Below, piece by piece: positions 1 to 7,634 of a DNA stretch of 20,326 bases. The first letter of the stretch is position 1; each line of letters begins with the position of its first letter. The notes beneath the pieces are model-generated. The model worked only from the letters and a program-made list of their open reading frames with translations. It ran no database searches and had not been told where the DNA came from. The DNA comes from Geoalkalibacter_A sp034189505 (GTDB taxonomy: Bacteria > Desulfobacterota > Desulfuromonadia > Desulfuromonadales > Geoalkalibacteraceae): NCBI GenBank assembly GCA_034189505.1, contig JAXHUR010000061.1:1-20326 (forward strand). The letters run 5' to 3'. A program made the position numbers and the translations under genes.

Positions 1-134
1 CCCGCCATCTCAAGCCGTGCTCGCTCCTTGCGCTTCGACGTACTGTGAGTACGTCTGCAGGGCAACTCCCTGTGCCAGGCCTGATCTGACAGACACTTGC
101 CGGTTTCGCGACAAAGCTTCATGAATAACCCGGG
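1..134. repeat. Dispersed repeat family B, copy 1 (truncated by window edge)
   Basis: This segment is nearly identical, in inverted orientation, to the element at 20152-20326; only a few mismatches are visible. It contains a perfect hairpin at about 40-58 (GACGTACT, 3-nt loop, AGTACGTC) and ends with TTCATGAATAACCCGGG at 118-134, which corresponds to a terminal inverted repeat of the second copy. No protein is supported. The element directly precedes the transporter gene, so any promoter for that gene must lie in or at the edge of the repeat. It looks MITE-like, but no transposase is present. A long Asp/His-rich open frame on the minus strand here is a shadow of the transporter gene. Confidence 0.85.
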
Positions 135-168
135 TTAAGCCCGGTTGAAATCTCGGAAGAGGGGAACC

Positions 169-1443
169 ATGGTCATCATGCTTCTGGCGGTTGTCGTCTT
201 CGTCGTCGCCTACATCCTGATCATCTCCGAAAAGTTCCCTCCCTCCGTCATCGCCATCCTCGGCGGGGTCATCATGATCGTCTTTCCGATCATGACCCAG
301 GAAAACGCCATTCGCTATATCGACTTCAACACCATCGGCCTGCTCTGCGGCATGATGATCATCGTTGCCGTGATGCGCCGCACCGGGGTGTTCGAATACC
401 TGGCTATCCGCACCATCAAGGCGGTCGGCGCCATTCCCTGGCGCATACTGGTTGCCCTGTCGATCCTGACCGCGGGCATGTCCGCAATGCTCGACAACGT
501 AACCACGGTGCTCATCATCGTTCCGGTGACCTTCGCCATTACCGATGCCCTGCGACTGCGGCCGACGCCGTTTCTCATCGCCGAAATCCTGTTCGCCAAC
601 ATTGGCGGCACAGCCACCCTCATCGGCGACCCGCCCAACATTCTGATCGGCAACAGCGCGCAGATCGGCTTTCTCGATTTCATCTTCCACAACACTCCCG
701 TCGTAGCTGCCTGCGGCCTGTTCGTGCTTTTGGTGCTGCGGCTTCTCTATGGCAGGGAGCTTGGGCAGCGCCGGGATGCTGAAGACATTCTCGCCGGTTT
801 CGACGAAACCAAGGTGCTCGGCGACCGCCGTTTCCTGAGCAAGTCTCTGGGTGTCTTCGTTCTGGTCCTGGTCGGCTTTGCCACCCATGAGATCACCCAT
901 GTGGGTCTGGCCACCATTTCTCTGGGCGGTGGGTTCGTTCTGCTGCTTATTACCGGAGTCAGGATCGAGGACATTCTTAAGGAGGTGGAATGGGCGACTC
1001 TGTTTTTCTTCATCGGGCTGTTCATTCTTGTCGGCGGCCTCGAGGTGACGGGGGTGATCAGTCTCCTCTCGCGCCAGCTTCTTGAGGTTGTCGAGGGCGA
1101 GGCGGCCATGACCATGGCGGTGCTGTGGATCTCGGCCATCGCTTCACCCATCGTCGACAACGTGCCCTTTACCGCCTCGATGATTCCCATTGTCAAGACC
1201 GTCGGCGAGATTTCGGGAATCGCCCTCGAGCCCCTGTGGTGGGCCCTTTCCCTGGGGGCATGCCTGGGAGGAAACGGCACCATCGTCGGCGCCTCGGCCA
1301 ATATCGTCGTCGCCAGCTACGCTCGCAGAAACGACTGCCCCCTGGGATTCGTCGCCTTTCTCAAGGTCGGCCTGCCGATCATGCTCGGCACGGTGGTTAT
1401 CGCGGCTTTTTATCTGTACCTGGTGCATCTGGTGAGCTGGTAG
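169..1443 (+). CDS. SLC13/ArsB-NhaD-type ion transporter (inner membrane)
   Basis: A 424-residue polytopic membrane protein. ATG 169 is preferred over an upstream in-frame TTG (145) because GAAGAGGGG lies just before it. Two inverted-repeat hallmarks of the ion transporter superfamily are visible: MLDNVTTVLI near residue 109 and PIVDNVPFTA near residue 330, each followed by Gly-rich segments (IGGTATLIGDPPNILIG; LGGNGTIVGASAN). These Asp-Asn re-entrant motifs are typical of ArsB, NhaD and P-protein-like carriers. The substrate could be arsenite, Na+/H+ or an organic anion, and the sequence does not decide. No ars genes are adjacent. The gene abuts repeat B upstream and a DUF815 fragment downstream, so its native neighbours seem to have been lost. 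The family call is firm and the substrate is unknown. Confidence 0.88.
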   Translation: MVIMLLAVVVFVVAYILIISEKFPPSVIAILGGVIMIVFPIMTQENAIRYIDFNTIGLLCGMMIIVAVMRRTGVFEYLAIRTIKAVGAIPWRILVALSILTAGMSAMLDNVTTVLIIVPVTFAITDALRLRPTPFLIAEILFANIGGTATLIGDPPNILIGNSAQIGFLDFIFHNTPVVAACGLFVLLVLRLLYGRELGQRRDAEDILAGFDETKVLGDRRFLSKSLGVFVLVLVGFATHEITHVGLATISLGGGFVLLLITGVRIEDILKEVEWATLFFFIGLFILVGGLEVTGVISLLSRQLLEVVEGEAAMTMAVLWISAIASPIVDNVPFTASMIPIVKTVGEISGIALEPLWWALSLGACLGGNGTIVGASANIVVASYARRNDCPLGFVAFLKVGLPIMLGTVVIAAFYLYLVHLVSW

Positions 1444-1445
1444 GC

Positions 1446-1790
1446 AATATTCGCCAGGTTCTCACCGGGCTGCCTGCCGACAACGCGCTGCTGTGGAGTT
1501 CGCGCGGGACCGGCAAATTCTCGCTGGTCAAGGCGCTGCTCAATGAATTCGCACCCGAGAGGCTGCGGGTGATTCAGGTCGAGAAGGAAAACCTGATCTA
1601 CCTTTCGGAGATTTTAGCGGCGGTGGAGGACGAGCCTTGCCGTTTTATCCTGCTCTGCGACGATCTGACCTCCGAGGTCGGCAAGCTGTCCTGCAAGAGG
1701 CTCAAAAGCGCTCCTGACGGCTCGGTTTATTCTGCGCCGGAAAACGCGCTGATCTGTGTCACCTCCAACCGCCGCTCCCTGCTGACCTGA
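1446..1790 (+). pseudogene. DUF815 AAA+ ATPase internal fragment
   Basis: The reading frame gives an internal piece of the DUF815 ATPase family: LPADNALLWSSRGTGKFSLV carries a Walker A-like loop, FILLCDDLTSEVGK a Walker B-like segment, and ALICVTSNRRSLL the sensor-like region. No start codon or N-terminal domain is present. The homology begins three bases after the transporter stop and the frame ends right after SNRRSLLT, before the C-terminal part of the family. The Walker A Ser/Thr after the Lys is Phe (GTGKF), so ATP binding would be impaired. About 115 codons remain of a protein normally over 250 residues. The family assignment is recognition from memory, not a database hit. Confidence 0.72.
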
Positions 1791-1841
1791 TACTTTTTTA
1801 TTCCAACAGATGCGGCGCGACTTTCTTTTTCGCACCATGTC

Positions 1842-1870
1842 TTGACAAATGGCTTTTTATTGGAGACAAT
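1842..1870 (+). promoter_or_regulatory. Sigma-70-type promoter of the toxin-antitoxin operon
   Basis: A perfect -35 TTGACA (1842-1847) is followed after 17 bp by GACAAT (1865-1870), a 4/6 match to the -10 consensus. It lies 24 bp before the antitoxin ATG. In known Res-Xre systems the antitoxin represses its own promoter, so an operator probably overlaps here, but no clear inverted repeat was identified. Confidence 0.65.
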
Positions 1871-1893
1871 TTTCGAGGCATGGAGGTGTTCTG

Positions 1894-2295
1894 ATGAGTG
1901 TCGCCGAAATTATCGATTATCCGCAATCACTTTCCGACTGGGTCACCACGGCGCGCTCCGGTGTTCCCCGGCGTGTGCTGGATGAGCTGGCCGGTCTGCT
2001 CGGGGTCAAGGTAGCCGATCTGGCGCCGCAGCTGCATGTTTCTGCAAGAACCCTGAATCGGTACGGTGCAGATCAGCTGCTGTCGGCTGACCTCTCGGAG
2101 CGCATCCTGATTATTCTGCGCACCTATGAACGCGCCCGCGAGGTGTTTGGAGCTCCGGCCAAGGCTTCTGCCTGGCTGAACCGCCCGAATCGGGTTTTGG
2201 GGGGACAGACCCCGCTCGATCTGCTTGATACGATCTTCGGGGCCGAACAGGTCATGAATCTGCTGGGCCGCATTGAGCAAGGTGTTTATAGCTGA
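1894..2295 (+). CDS. Xre/MbcA/ParS-family antitoxin (DUF2384)
   Basis: 133 residues. ATG 1894 is chosen because GGAGGT (1882-1887) is spaced 6 nt from it; an upstream ATG at 1849 falls inside the promoter. The N-terminal half is helical with an HTH-like section (VADLAPQLHVSARTLNRYGA). The C-terminal half has the DUF2384 toxin-binding signature LNRPNRVLGGQTPLDLLDT followed by LLGRIEQGVYS. This is the typical antitoxin of RES-domain toxins: it covers the toxin active site and represses the operon. The stop codon overlaps the toxin start (TGATG), the usual antitoxin-first arrangement, implying translational coupling. Length and motifs are complete. Confidence 0.92.
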   Translation: MSVAEIIDYPQSLSDWVTTARSGVPRRVLDELAGLLGVKVADLAPQLHVSARTLNRYGADQLLSADLSERILIILRTYERAREVFGAPAKASAWLNRPNRVLGGQTPLDLLDTIFGAEQVMNLLGRIEQGVYS

Positions 2296-2756
2296 TGCGC
2301 GTCTATCGCATCGCGCAGGCTGAATTTGGCGGGGATCTTTCGGGGGAGGGGGCACGCCTTTACGGTGGACGATGGAACCCGCCGGGGCGGGCGATGCTTT
2401 ACACAGCCAATTCGACGGCGCTGGCTGCTCTGGAGATTCTGGTGGGGTTTGACTGGGATCTTGCGCCGACCCTTTCCCTGGTCGAACTCGAGGTGCCTGA
2501 TCTGCCGGTTGAGGTTATCGCAGTGGAGAATCTTTCGGACGATTGGTATCGCCCGGGAAACCCTTCGCTCCGCAGGATCGGGGCGCAGTGGCTGGAAGGT
2601 AAAAAGACTCTCGCGCTCCAGGTACCATCAGCAGCCATTCCGACAGCGCCGGATGGCTTCAACATCCTGCTGAATCCGGCTCATCCAAGGTTTGCGAAGG
2701 TCAAAGTCCGCAAGGTTCTTGATTTCAGTTTTGATGCACGACTGGCAAAAGAATGA
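2295..2756 (+). CDS. RES-domain toxin (NAD+-degrading, MbcT/Res type)
   Basis: 153 residues starting at an ATG that overlaps the antitoxin stop by one base. RES-family features are in order: RLYGGRWNPPG (residues 21-31, conserved Arg and Gly), YTANSTALAALE (Tyr36, Ser40, Glu47), a central strand region, and ALQVPSAAIP with FNILLNPAHP near 107-130. Characterised members (MbcT of Mycobacterium tuberculosis, Res of Pseudomonas putida and Photorhabdus) deplete cellular NAD+ and arrest growth. All the motifs seem intact, so the toxin is probably active. A strong terminator begins in its stop codon, making this a compact two-gene module inserted between unrelated genes. Confidence 0.92.
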   Translation: MRVYRIAQAEFGGDLSGEGARLYGGRWNPPGRAMLYTANSTALAALEILVGFDWDLAPTLSLVELEVPDLPVEVIAVENLSDDWYRPGNPSLRRIGAQWLEGKKTLALQVPSAAIPTAPDGFNILLNPAHPRFAKVKVRKVLDFSFDARLAKE

Positions 2757-2793
2757 GGGCAGCCCTTGAATCAAAAGGCTGCCCTCATTTTTT
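2753..2793 (+). terminator. Rho-independent terminator after the RES toxin
   Basis: A perfect 12-bp stem, ATGAGGGCAGCC (2753-2764) with GGCTGCCCTCAT (2777-2788), is followed by a T run to 2793. The stem starts within the toxin stop codon. Confidence 0.92.
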
Positions 2794-2804
2794 GAAGAGT
2801 TTTT

Positions 2805-3395
2805 TTATCCCAACGGGGCGACGGTGCGGCCGTAGACTTCGTTCAGAACCTGGGCCAACCCGGTGTAGATTGCGGAGAGTCCGCAGAAAATCCCCTCATA
2901 GCCTGCGATGGTCTTGATGAGATGACTGCCGGTCGCGTCGCCTGCGGCAAGCAGGAAGAAGAGGACGGTCAGTGAGCCGAAGACGACCTGCAGGGCCCTG
3001 TTCAGTTTCAGCGTGCCGATGAACAGGATGGCAGTGAACAATCCCCACAGGAACAGGTAGGACGTCATAGCGATGGCGTTCGGCGCTTCGCCGAAACCTG
3101 TCCGGGGCAGGATGATCAGGGCGACCAGGGTCAGCCAGAACAGCCCGTAGGAGGTAAAAGCCGTTGCGCCGAAGGTATTGTTTTTTTTCCACTCCATGAT
3201 GCCGACGATGATCTGTCCGAGCCCTCCGTAGAAAATTCCCATACCGAGAATCATGGCGTCCAGAGGGAAAAGCCCGGCATTGTGCAGGTTGAGAAGGACG
3301 GTGGTCATACCGAACCCGAGCAAACCCAGCGGCGCTGGATTTGCGGTTGTGTCGCTGATTGCCGCTGTCGATGCCTGCGATTGTGTGCTAGCCAT
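2805..3395 (-). CDS. satP: GPR1/FUN34/YaaH-family acetate/succinate permease
   Basis: 196 residues. The start at 3395 is chosen because AAGGAGG precedes it; a longer frame would add an implausible leader. The hallmark NPAPLGLLGFGMTTVLLNLH lies at the start of the first membrane helix and the protein has the six hydrophobic helices of the family. E. coli SatP is a proton-coupled acetate/succinate channel, which fits an acetate-oxidising anaerobe. A Ser/Thr/Ala-rich N-terminal tail precedes helix 1. The gene runs divergently from the macro-domain gene, and its 3' end converges with the toxin gene. Family is certain; substrate range is inferred. Confidence 0.9.
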   Translation of the reverse strand: MASTQSQASTAAISDTTANPAPLGLLGFGMTTVLLNLHNAGLFPLDAMILGMGIFYGGLGQIIVGIMEWKKNNTFGATAFTSYGLFWLTLVALIILPRTGFGEAPNAIAMTSYLFLWGLFTAILFIGTLKLNRALQVVFGSLTVLFFLLAAGDATGSHLIKTIAGYEGIFCGLSAIYTGLAQVLNEVYGRTVAPLG

Positions 3396-3524
3396 TTGCG
3401 AGATGCCTCCTTGCGTGATTAAGTTGAAGAAACCAAGCCTAACCGGTGACGGGAAAGTCCACACTTTTGGTTGGTCAGCTTATATTGCAGGAAATACCTT
3501 TTCAAGTAAAAAGTGTATACATCA

Positions 3525-3530
3525 TATAAT
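3525..3530 (+). promoter_or_regulatory. Likely -10 element of the macro-domain gene
   Basis: A perfect TATAAT sits 34 bp upstream of ATG 3564 in an AT-rich divergent intergenic region. The -35 candidate (TTCAAG at 3501) is weak. The same 168-bp region must also hold the satP promoter. Confidence 0.45.
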
Positions 3531-3563
3531 TGAGCTTCGAGTTCTGAAAAGAGGAGGCGCTTT

Positions 3564-4100
3564 ATGAGCAAACAAATCATCGAGGGCATCACGATTGAGA
3601 ACGTCAAAGGCGATATCGTGAAACAGACGGATATAGCCGCTGTTGTCAACGCGGCCAATGCCCGGCTGCGTACAGGCGGAGGAGTAGCGGGAGCCATTCA
3701 CCGTGCTGCCGGCCCCGGGCTGGAGCAGGAGTGTCGCAGGCATGCCCCCATTCGTCCCGGCGAGGCGGTGATAACAGGCGCACATGATCTTCCCAACCGC
3801 TATGTCATACACTGCCTTGGGCCTGTTTACGGGAGGGACGAGCCTGCGGATCAGCTTCTGGCGGATTGCTACCGCAACGCTCTGAAGCTTGCCGAGTCGA
3901 ACCAGGTCAAATCGATTGCGTTTCCAGCGCTTTCAACCGGCGCTTTCGGCTACCCGAAGGAGGAGGCCGCCTCCATTGCGGTCAAAACAGTGCTTGACAC
4001 TCTTGCTGATCTCAAATATGTCACGCATATCCGGTTTGTGCAGTTCAGTGACGATGACCTTGAGATTTATGACAGGATTCTGGGATCGCTCGAGTTGTAG
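3564..4100 (+). CDS. Macro-domain O-acetyl-ADP-ribose deacetylase-like protein
   Basis: 178 residues with AGGAGG 6 nt upstream of the ATG. It is a stand-alone macro domain: the GDIVKQTDIAAVVNAANARL segment (residues 15-35) and GGGVAGAIHRAAG give the ADP-ribose phosphate loop and the Asn/Asp catalytic neighbourhood, and PALSTGAFGYP (about residues 120-130) is the second ligand loop. Bacterial relatives such as YmdB remove acetyl from O-acetyl-ADP-ribose or mono-ADP-ribose from proteins. The RES toxin 1 kb away consumes NAD+, but nothing in the sequence links the two functionally. The gene is monocistronic and ends before a bidirectional terminator. Confidence 0.9.
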   Translation: MSKQIIEGITIENVKGDIVKQTDIAAVVNAANARLRTGGGVAGAIHRAAGPGLEQECRRHAPIRPGEAVITGAHDLPNRYVIHCLGPVYGRDEPADQLLADCYRNALKLAESNQVKSIAFPALSTGAFGYPKEEAASIAVKTVLDTLADLKYVTHIRFVQFSDDDLEIYDRILGSLEL

Positions 4101-4119
4101 AAGTGCTGATATGTCAGAT

Positions 4120-4158
4120 AAAAAAACGGTGCCCCCCCACAGGAGGCACCGTTTTTTT
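4120..4158. terminator. Bidirectional terminator between macro-domain and mscS genes
   Basis: The arms AAAAAAACGGTGCC (4120-4133) and GGCACCGTTTTTTT (4145-4158) form a 14-bp stem flanked by A and T runs, so it can terminate both the plus-strand macro gene and the minus-strand channel gene that ends at 4186. Confidence 0.92.
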
Positions 4159-4185
4159 GACCCAACTTGCAGGACAGCTCACGGG

Positions 4186-6621
4186 TCAGGCAGTGCTATC
4201 CTTTTTTCCCTCTTCTTTATCTGCCTGCTTTTGTTCTTTCTCTTCAACCACTTCCTCGGATGCCTGAGTCTCAGAAGTGTATTGAATTTCAGGGCGCGGC
4301 TGCTCGGAACCTACCGATCCTTCTAGTGTTTTTTCAGAAATGTCCGCAGCAGCGGTCTTTGATTCGCGGACGAGATGCATGGGAGGCGCGGAACCGTCTT
4401 TGTCAACGCCGAACCAGATCGTCTGATGCGGGAAGGGGATCTCGATGCCCCGCTCGTCGAAGATGCGTTTCATCCGCTCGAGGAAAGCCCGGCGCACAGA
4501 AAACTGGCGGCTGGGCAGGGTTTTGAGCCTGACACGGATTTCCACTGCGGAATCGGCCAGTTTATTCAAGCCGAAGATCTCGAGATCGCCGGTGATGTCA
4601 GCCCTCCAGGTTGCATCCTGTCGCAACTCGGCCGCCACATCCTGCAGGGCCTGGATGACTTCGGCGTAATCCTCCCGGTATGCGACTCCGGCATCAATCA
4701 GGGCATAGCCGTAGTCGCGGTTGTAGTTCAGAACGGTGGTGACCTCACCAAAAGGAACAACATGAACGGTGCCGGAAAGGTCCCGTAAAGTAAGTGTGCG
4801 GATGGTTAGACTTTCCACCGTTCCGGAATGTCCGGCTGCCTCAATCCAGTCTCCCACGGAGATGGAATCTTCAATCAGAATGAAGGCGCCGGAAATAACA
4901 TCCTTGACCAGCGTTTGAGCCCCGAAGCCGATGGCCAGACCGACAACGCCGGCACCGGCCAGAAGGGGCGCGATATTGATGCCGAGGTGAGCCAGGACAC
5001 TCATGCCGGCAAGAAGTATCAACACAATGCGGATGACGTTTCTGAGCAGCGGCAGCAGGGTGAGAAGACGGGCATTGCTCGTTCCGCCAGTTGTGCCTTC
5101 ACGCTCTTTCGCCAGGTATCTTTCGATTTTGACGCTGACGATCTCCCAGAAGAAAAAGGCTCCGGCAAGAATCAGGATAATGGTGAGCAGCGAGGAAAAA
5201 AAAGCGCCGCCTTCTGCGCTGAAAAGCCAGCTGAATGTATCCAGACCCCACGCCTGCAGGATGGCGAAAAAGGCAACAAGGTACAGCAGACCTTTCACGC
5301 TGTATCTAAGCAGCGGCAGGTAGCGATTGGCCCTTGCTTCCAATTCGGGATAATCTTTTTTCAGTTCTTTGCCGATCTTGAACATGTAGTCGATGCCGCG
5401 GCGGCTCATTCGCACCAGGAAACAGGTCACGCCCAGCACCACAAGGGACAGGATGATGGCGCGGGCGACATAATACAATCCGCCCTCGATCTCGAGAATC
5501 CAGGTTCCGAACAAGCCCAGGGTCAGCATGATGGCGACGATGTACCAGAGATCGGCCAATTTGTTGCGCAGTGTGGCGACAGTTTGAATTTTTTCTGCAA
5601 CGGGATGGAGATCGGGTTTCTGCCGATCTTCATCGGCGTCGGCTTTGTTGTGATCGCCGCGCAGCCAGCCAGCCACCTCTTTACGGTTCTGCAGGATCAG
5701 AATGATGGCCATGATGGTGATGACCAGCCCCAGAATCTTCATGAAAAACTGGTAGATGGTGGTCGGCAGACCAAGGAGCAGGGCGGCTTCAAGCACAAAA
5801 TAGCCGTAGATGCCAAACCGGACGATGCGTCTGATCCAGATGTAGGCGTAGTGGACTGTCTCGTCATCCAGGGAAATGAACCTCAGAGAGGGTGTATCCG
5901 GAGCAAGTAAGAGCCGTGCTGCCGCCAGAACCAATCTGACCAGAACATTCGAATTGATCAGGGCGAGGGCCACCAGTTGTGTGCCGGGTCGCGGGTCGAG
6001 CAGCGGCAGAATCCCGTAGGCGGCCGCTGCGAAGGCGACGATGGGAATGAGATCCAGCAGGGTGTTGGCGACCAGCAGCAGGACTCTGTATCCCTGGTTG
6101 TATGTCTCGCGATCCTGCAGTCTCCGTCGTGTCCTGGCCAGCAGGCGTGTCGCCAGAGCCTGAGCCAGAATACCCGCCAGAATGGAGAGAACGACCTTTG
6201 AGGCCATTTCCCCCCAGCGTTTAAGAACGCTGACGTCTTTCGCCTGAGCGGCCAGCCCCTTCAGCAGATCGGGGATCTGCAGCATATTGCGTCCCGCTTC
6301 GGCCAGTGCCTGGTTGGCAGCCTGCAGGTGATCGGACATGACGGACAGGATCTGTCCCAGAAGCCCTCCTTTTTCAACTTCCGGTTCTTTTGGCTCCCCC
6401 TGACGCGCTTCCAGAAGAGTTCGCAGGTCCTGTTTGAGAGAATCAAGCTTCTGAGGATTCTCCAGGTCAGACAGCAGTTTTTCTATGCTCTCCGGAGAAA
6501 TATTGTTTTTCCCGGCGGCTTGTTCTGCTTGGGCATTGGCGGAATGTGGCTGCGCAGCCCAGATGAACAGGGTCAGGGTTAAAGACAATAAAAGTCCTGC
6601 ACTGAAATAATTAGAACGCAT
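4186..6621 (-). CDS. Large MscS-family mechanosensitive channel (YbiO-like)
   Basis: 811 residues, with AGGAAG before ATG 6621. A signal peptide (about residues 1-30, ending AQPHSANA) is followed by a periplasmic helical region with a Gln/Glu-rich linker. Several membrane helices then precede the MscS core. The pore helix is at 553-580 (LLAGAGVVGLAIGFGAQTLV), the beta domain at about 580-635 (ISVGDWIEAAGHSGTVESLT), and the C-terminal alpha/beta domain ends with IPFPHQTIWF at 728-737. A charged tail rich in Glu, Lys and Gln (about 765-811) follows. Such channels open under membrane tension during hypo-osmotic shock and release solutes. The multi-helix N-terminal extension resembles E. coli YbiO rather than the small MscS. 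Confidence 0.92.
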   Translation of the reverse strand: MRSNYFSAGLLLSLTLTLFIWAAQPHSANAQAEQAAGKNNISPESIEKLLSDLENPQKLDSLKQDLRTLLEARQGEPKEPEVEKGGLLGQILSVMSDHLQAANQALAEAGRNMLQIPDLLKGLAAQAKDVSVLKRWGEMASKVVLSILAGILAQALATRLLARTRRRLQDRETYNQGYRVLLLVANTLLDLIPIVAFAAAAYGILPLLDPRPGTQLVALALINSNVLVRLVLAAARLLLAPDTPSLRFISLDDETVHYAYIWIRRIVRFGIYGYFVLEAALLLGLPTTIYQFFMKILGLVITIMAIILILQNRKEVAGWLRGDHNKADADEDRQKPDLHPVAEKIQTVATLRNKLADLWYIVAIMLTLGLFGTWILEIEGGLYYVARAIILSLVVLGVTCFLVRMSRRGIDYMFKIGKELKKDYPELEARANRYLPLLRYSVKGLLYLVAFFAILQAWGLDTFSWLFSAEGGAFFSSLLTIILILAGAFFFWEIVSVKIERYLAKEREGTTGGTSNARLLTLLPLLRNVIRIVLILLAGMSVLAHLGINIAPLLAGAGVVGLAIGFGAQTLVKDVISGAFILIEDSISVGDWIEAAGHSGTVESLTIRTLTLRDLSGTVHVVPFGEVTTVLNYNRDYGYALIDAGVAYREDYAEVIQALQDVAAELRQDATWRADITGDLEIFGLNKLADSAVEIRVRLKTLPSRQFSVRRAFLERMKRIFDERGIEIPFPHQTIWFGVDKDGSAPPMHLVRESKTAAADISEKTLEGSVGSEQPRPEIQYTSETQASEEVVEEKEQKQADKEEGKKDSTA

Positions 6622-6704
6622 CTTTTCTTCCTGTGTGTAAAGTTGAAAAGTGGGTGGCCTACAGTTGGGGACTCGACCCCTGGAGGAAACGGACCCGGAC
6701 TGTT

Positions 6705-6815
6705 TTATGCCGCGTGGTCAAGGTGCCCCACCTGTGCTATTGTCGTCCGCAGCGCCACGCGCACCGCATTCTGTTCGCCCTTGCGCTTCTGCTCGATGAA
6801 GACCTGACATTCCAT
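6705..6815 (-). CDS. Possible small protein of 36 residues, unrecognised
   Basis: A short minus-strand frame begins MECQVFIEQKRKGEQNAVRV and stops at 6705. It has GGAG 9 nt upstream of the ATG, which is the main support. No family is recognised. The first ~27 residues look like a normal amphipathic N-terminus, while the last ten (QVGHLDHAA) look random, so it may be the surviving 5' end of a longer gene whose remainder was lost. It sits between mscS and a cluster of gene fragments, which favours a relic. Confidence 0.3.
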   Translation of the reverse strand: MECQVFIEQKRKGEQNAVRVALRTTIAQVGHLDHAA

Positions 6816-6835
6816 TTTCCAAGACTCCTTTATAC

Positions 6836-7180
6836 ATGACTTTCTTCGGGCACGTTTCGGATATCGTGCCCGCCGGGCACTGCGGCATCCCCTTTAAAAA
6901 GGACCTTGGCGGCAAGCTGTGGCTCAACGCCGGGGGGCATTGGAATGCCGGCCGACGACGGGACGCCGGACGGCTGGTACATGCTGCTGCAGCCCGAAGC
7001 GGACAGGATCAGAACTTCCCGGCACCGACTCTCCTGCAACGCCGAGGCATCGCGGCGGGGCATGATTACCGCAGGATTGAAGAGCGCTATGCCGAAACGC
7101 ATAAAAGCGGACTCCGGCCCAGCGGGGATGTGCTGCCTGAAACCGAAAAATTCCCCAGAGGCTCACCCTCTAGCGCTGAG
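6836..7180 (+). pseudogene. Metallophosphoesterase C-terminal fragment, frameshifted
   Basis: Three frame segments join into one family-like C-terminus. GHCGIPFKKDLGGKLWLNAG is in one frame, IGMPADDGTPDGWYMLLQPE continues in another after a slip in the G6 run near 6932, and RYAETHKSGLRPSGDVLPET returns to the first frame near 7086. The string resembles the end of calcineurin-like phosphoesterases, where a GHTHxP metal motif is followed by a WLNxGxxGMPxNDGTP motif; here GHTH has decayed to GHCG. The N-terminal metal-binding domain is missing. Upstream sequence back to the small frame at 6815 is not coding in any recognisable way. Confidence 0.65.
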
Positions 7181-7254
7181 TCCAGCAGTTTTTTGACAAG
7201 TCTTCAAGAAAAAAAGCGTATCCTTCATAAAACAGATGCTGTCAAAGGCGTTTC

Positions 7255-7415
7255 GGGCTCGATCCGCCGAAATACTAATGGTGACGAAAGCTGGAGCCTG
7301 CCCCTTGCGGCACGCTGCATTGTGCGCCCCGATGGCATCATCCATCACGCTCACGTCGACACCGATCACACACGTCGGCCCGAGCCGGCAGAGGCCGTTG
7401 GCATTCTTCAAATTT
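7255..7415 (+). pseudogene. Peroxiredoxin (AhpC/TSA-like) C-terminal fragment
   Basis: One frame contains NGDESWSLPLAARCIVRPDG followed by IIHHAHVDTDHTRRPEPAEA. This matches the end of a peroxiredoxin-like family in which the pattern is W-x-L-P-x-P-A-R-x-V-I-D-x-x-G-x-I, then V-x-x-D-Y-T-x-R-P-x-P-E. The catalytic-Cys half is absent, the conserved Pro and Asp-Tyr positions are altered, and sequence before 7255 is unrelated. The frame runs on without homology after 7415. The boundary is approximate and the assignment rests on motif memory. Confidence 0.55.
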
Positions 7416-7530
7416 CCGGGCGCCGCCGTCTATGTCAACGCCGGCACTCAGCCCGGTCAGATCGAAACCCTCGGCGGCATCCTCTCTCCGCAGCTCATGC
7501 CTGGCGGCGGGGCTGAGAAAAGAGGATGTT

Positions 7531-7612
7531 ATGAACGCGGCCCAACTTTTTGTAAAAGCCCTGGAAGACGAAGGGGTCGAAGTGATTTACGCAGTGCCGG
7601 GCGAGCAGAAGC
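7531..7612 (+). pseudogene. Acetolactate synthase-like (TPP enzyme) N-terminal stub
   Basis: An AGAGGATG ribosome site precedes ATG 7531. The first residues, MNAAQLFVKALEDEGVEVIY, then AVPGEQ, match the N-terminus of acetolactate synthase large subunits, whose conserved VPG-E contributes the cofactor glutamate. After GEQ the frame becomes non-homologous (KRGVNAFWNQFC) and stops at 7680, because the sequence crosses into the 3' flank of the minus-strand DUF2141 gene. About 27 of more than 540 expected codons remain. The expression signals are intact, so a short peptide may be made, but no enzyme. Confidence 0.65.
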
Positions 7613-7634
7613 GGGGTGTAAATGCATTTTGGAA

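Noticed and set aside
10..900. 296-codon minus-strand open frame rich in Asp, His and Gly
   Set aside because: It is the antisense of the transporter gene, has low-complexity composition typical of shadow frames over hydrophobic codons, and no ribosome site.
4828..5910. 360-codon plus-strand open frame inside the channel gene
   Set aside because: Antisense to the clear MscS family gene; Gln/His/Asp-rich composition mirrors hydrophobic codons.
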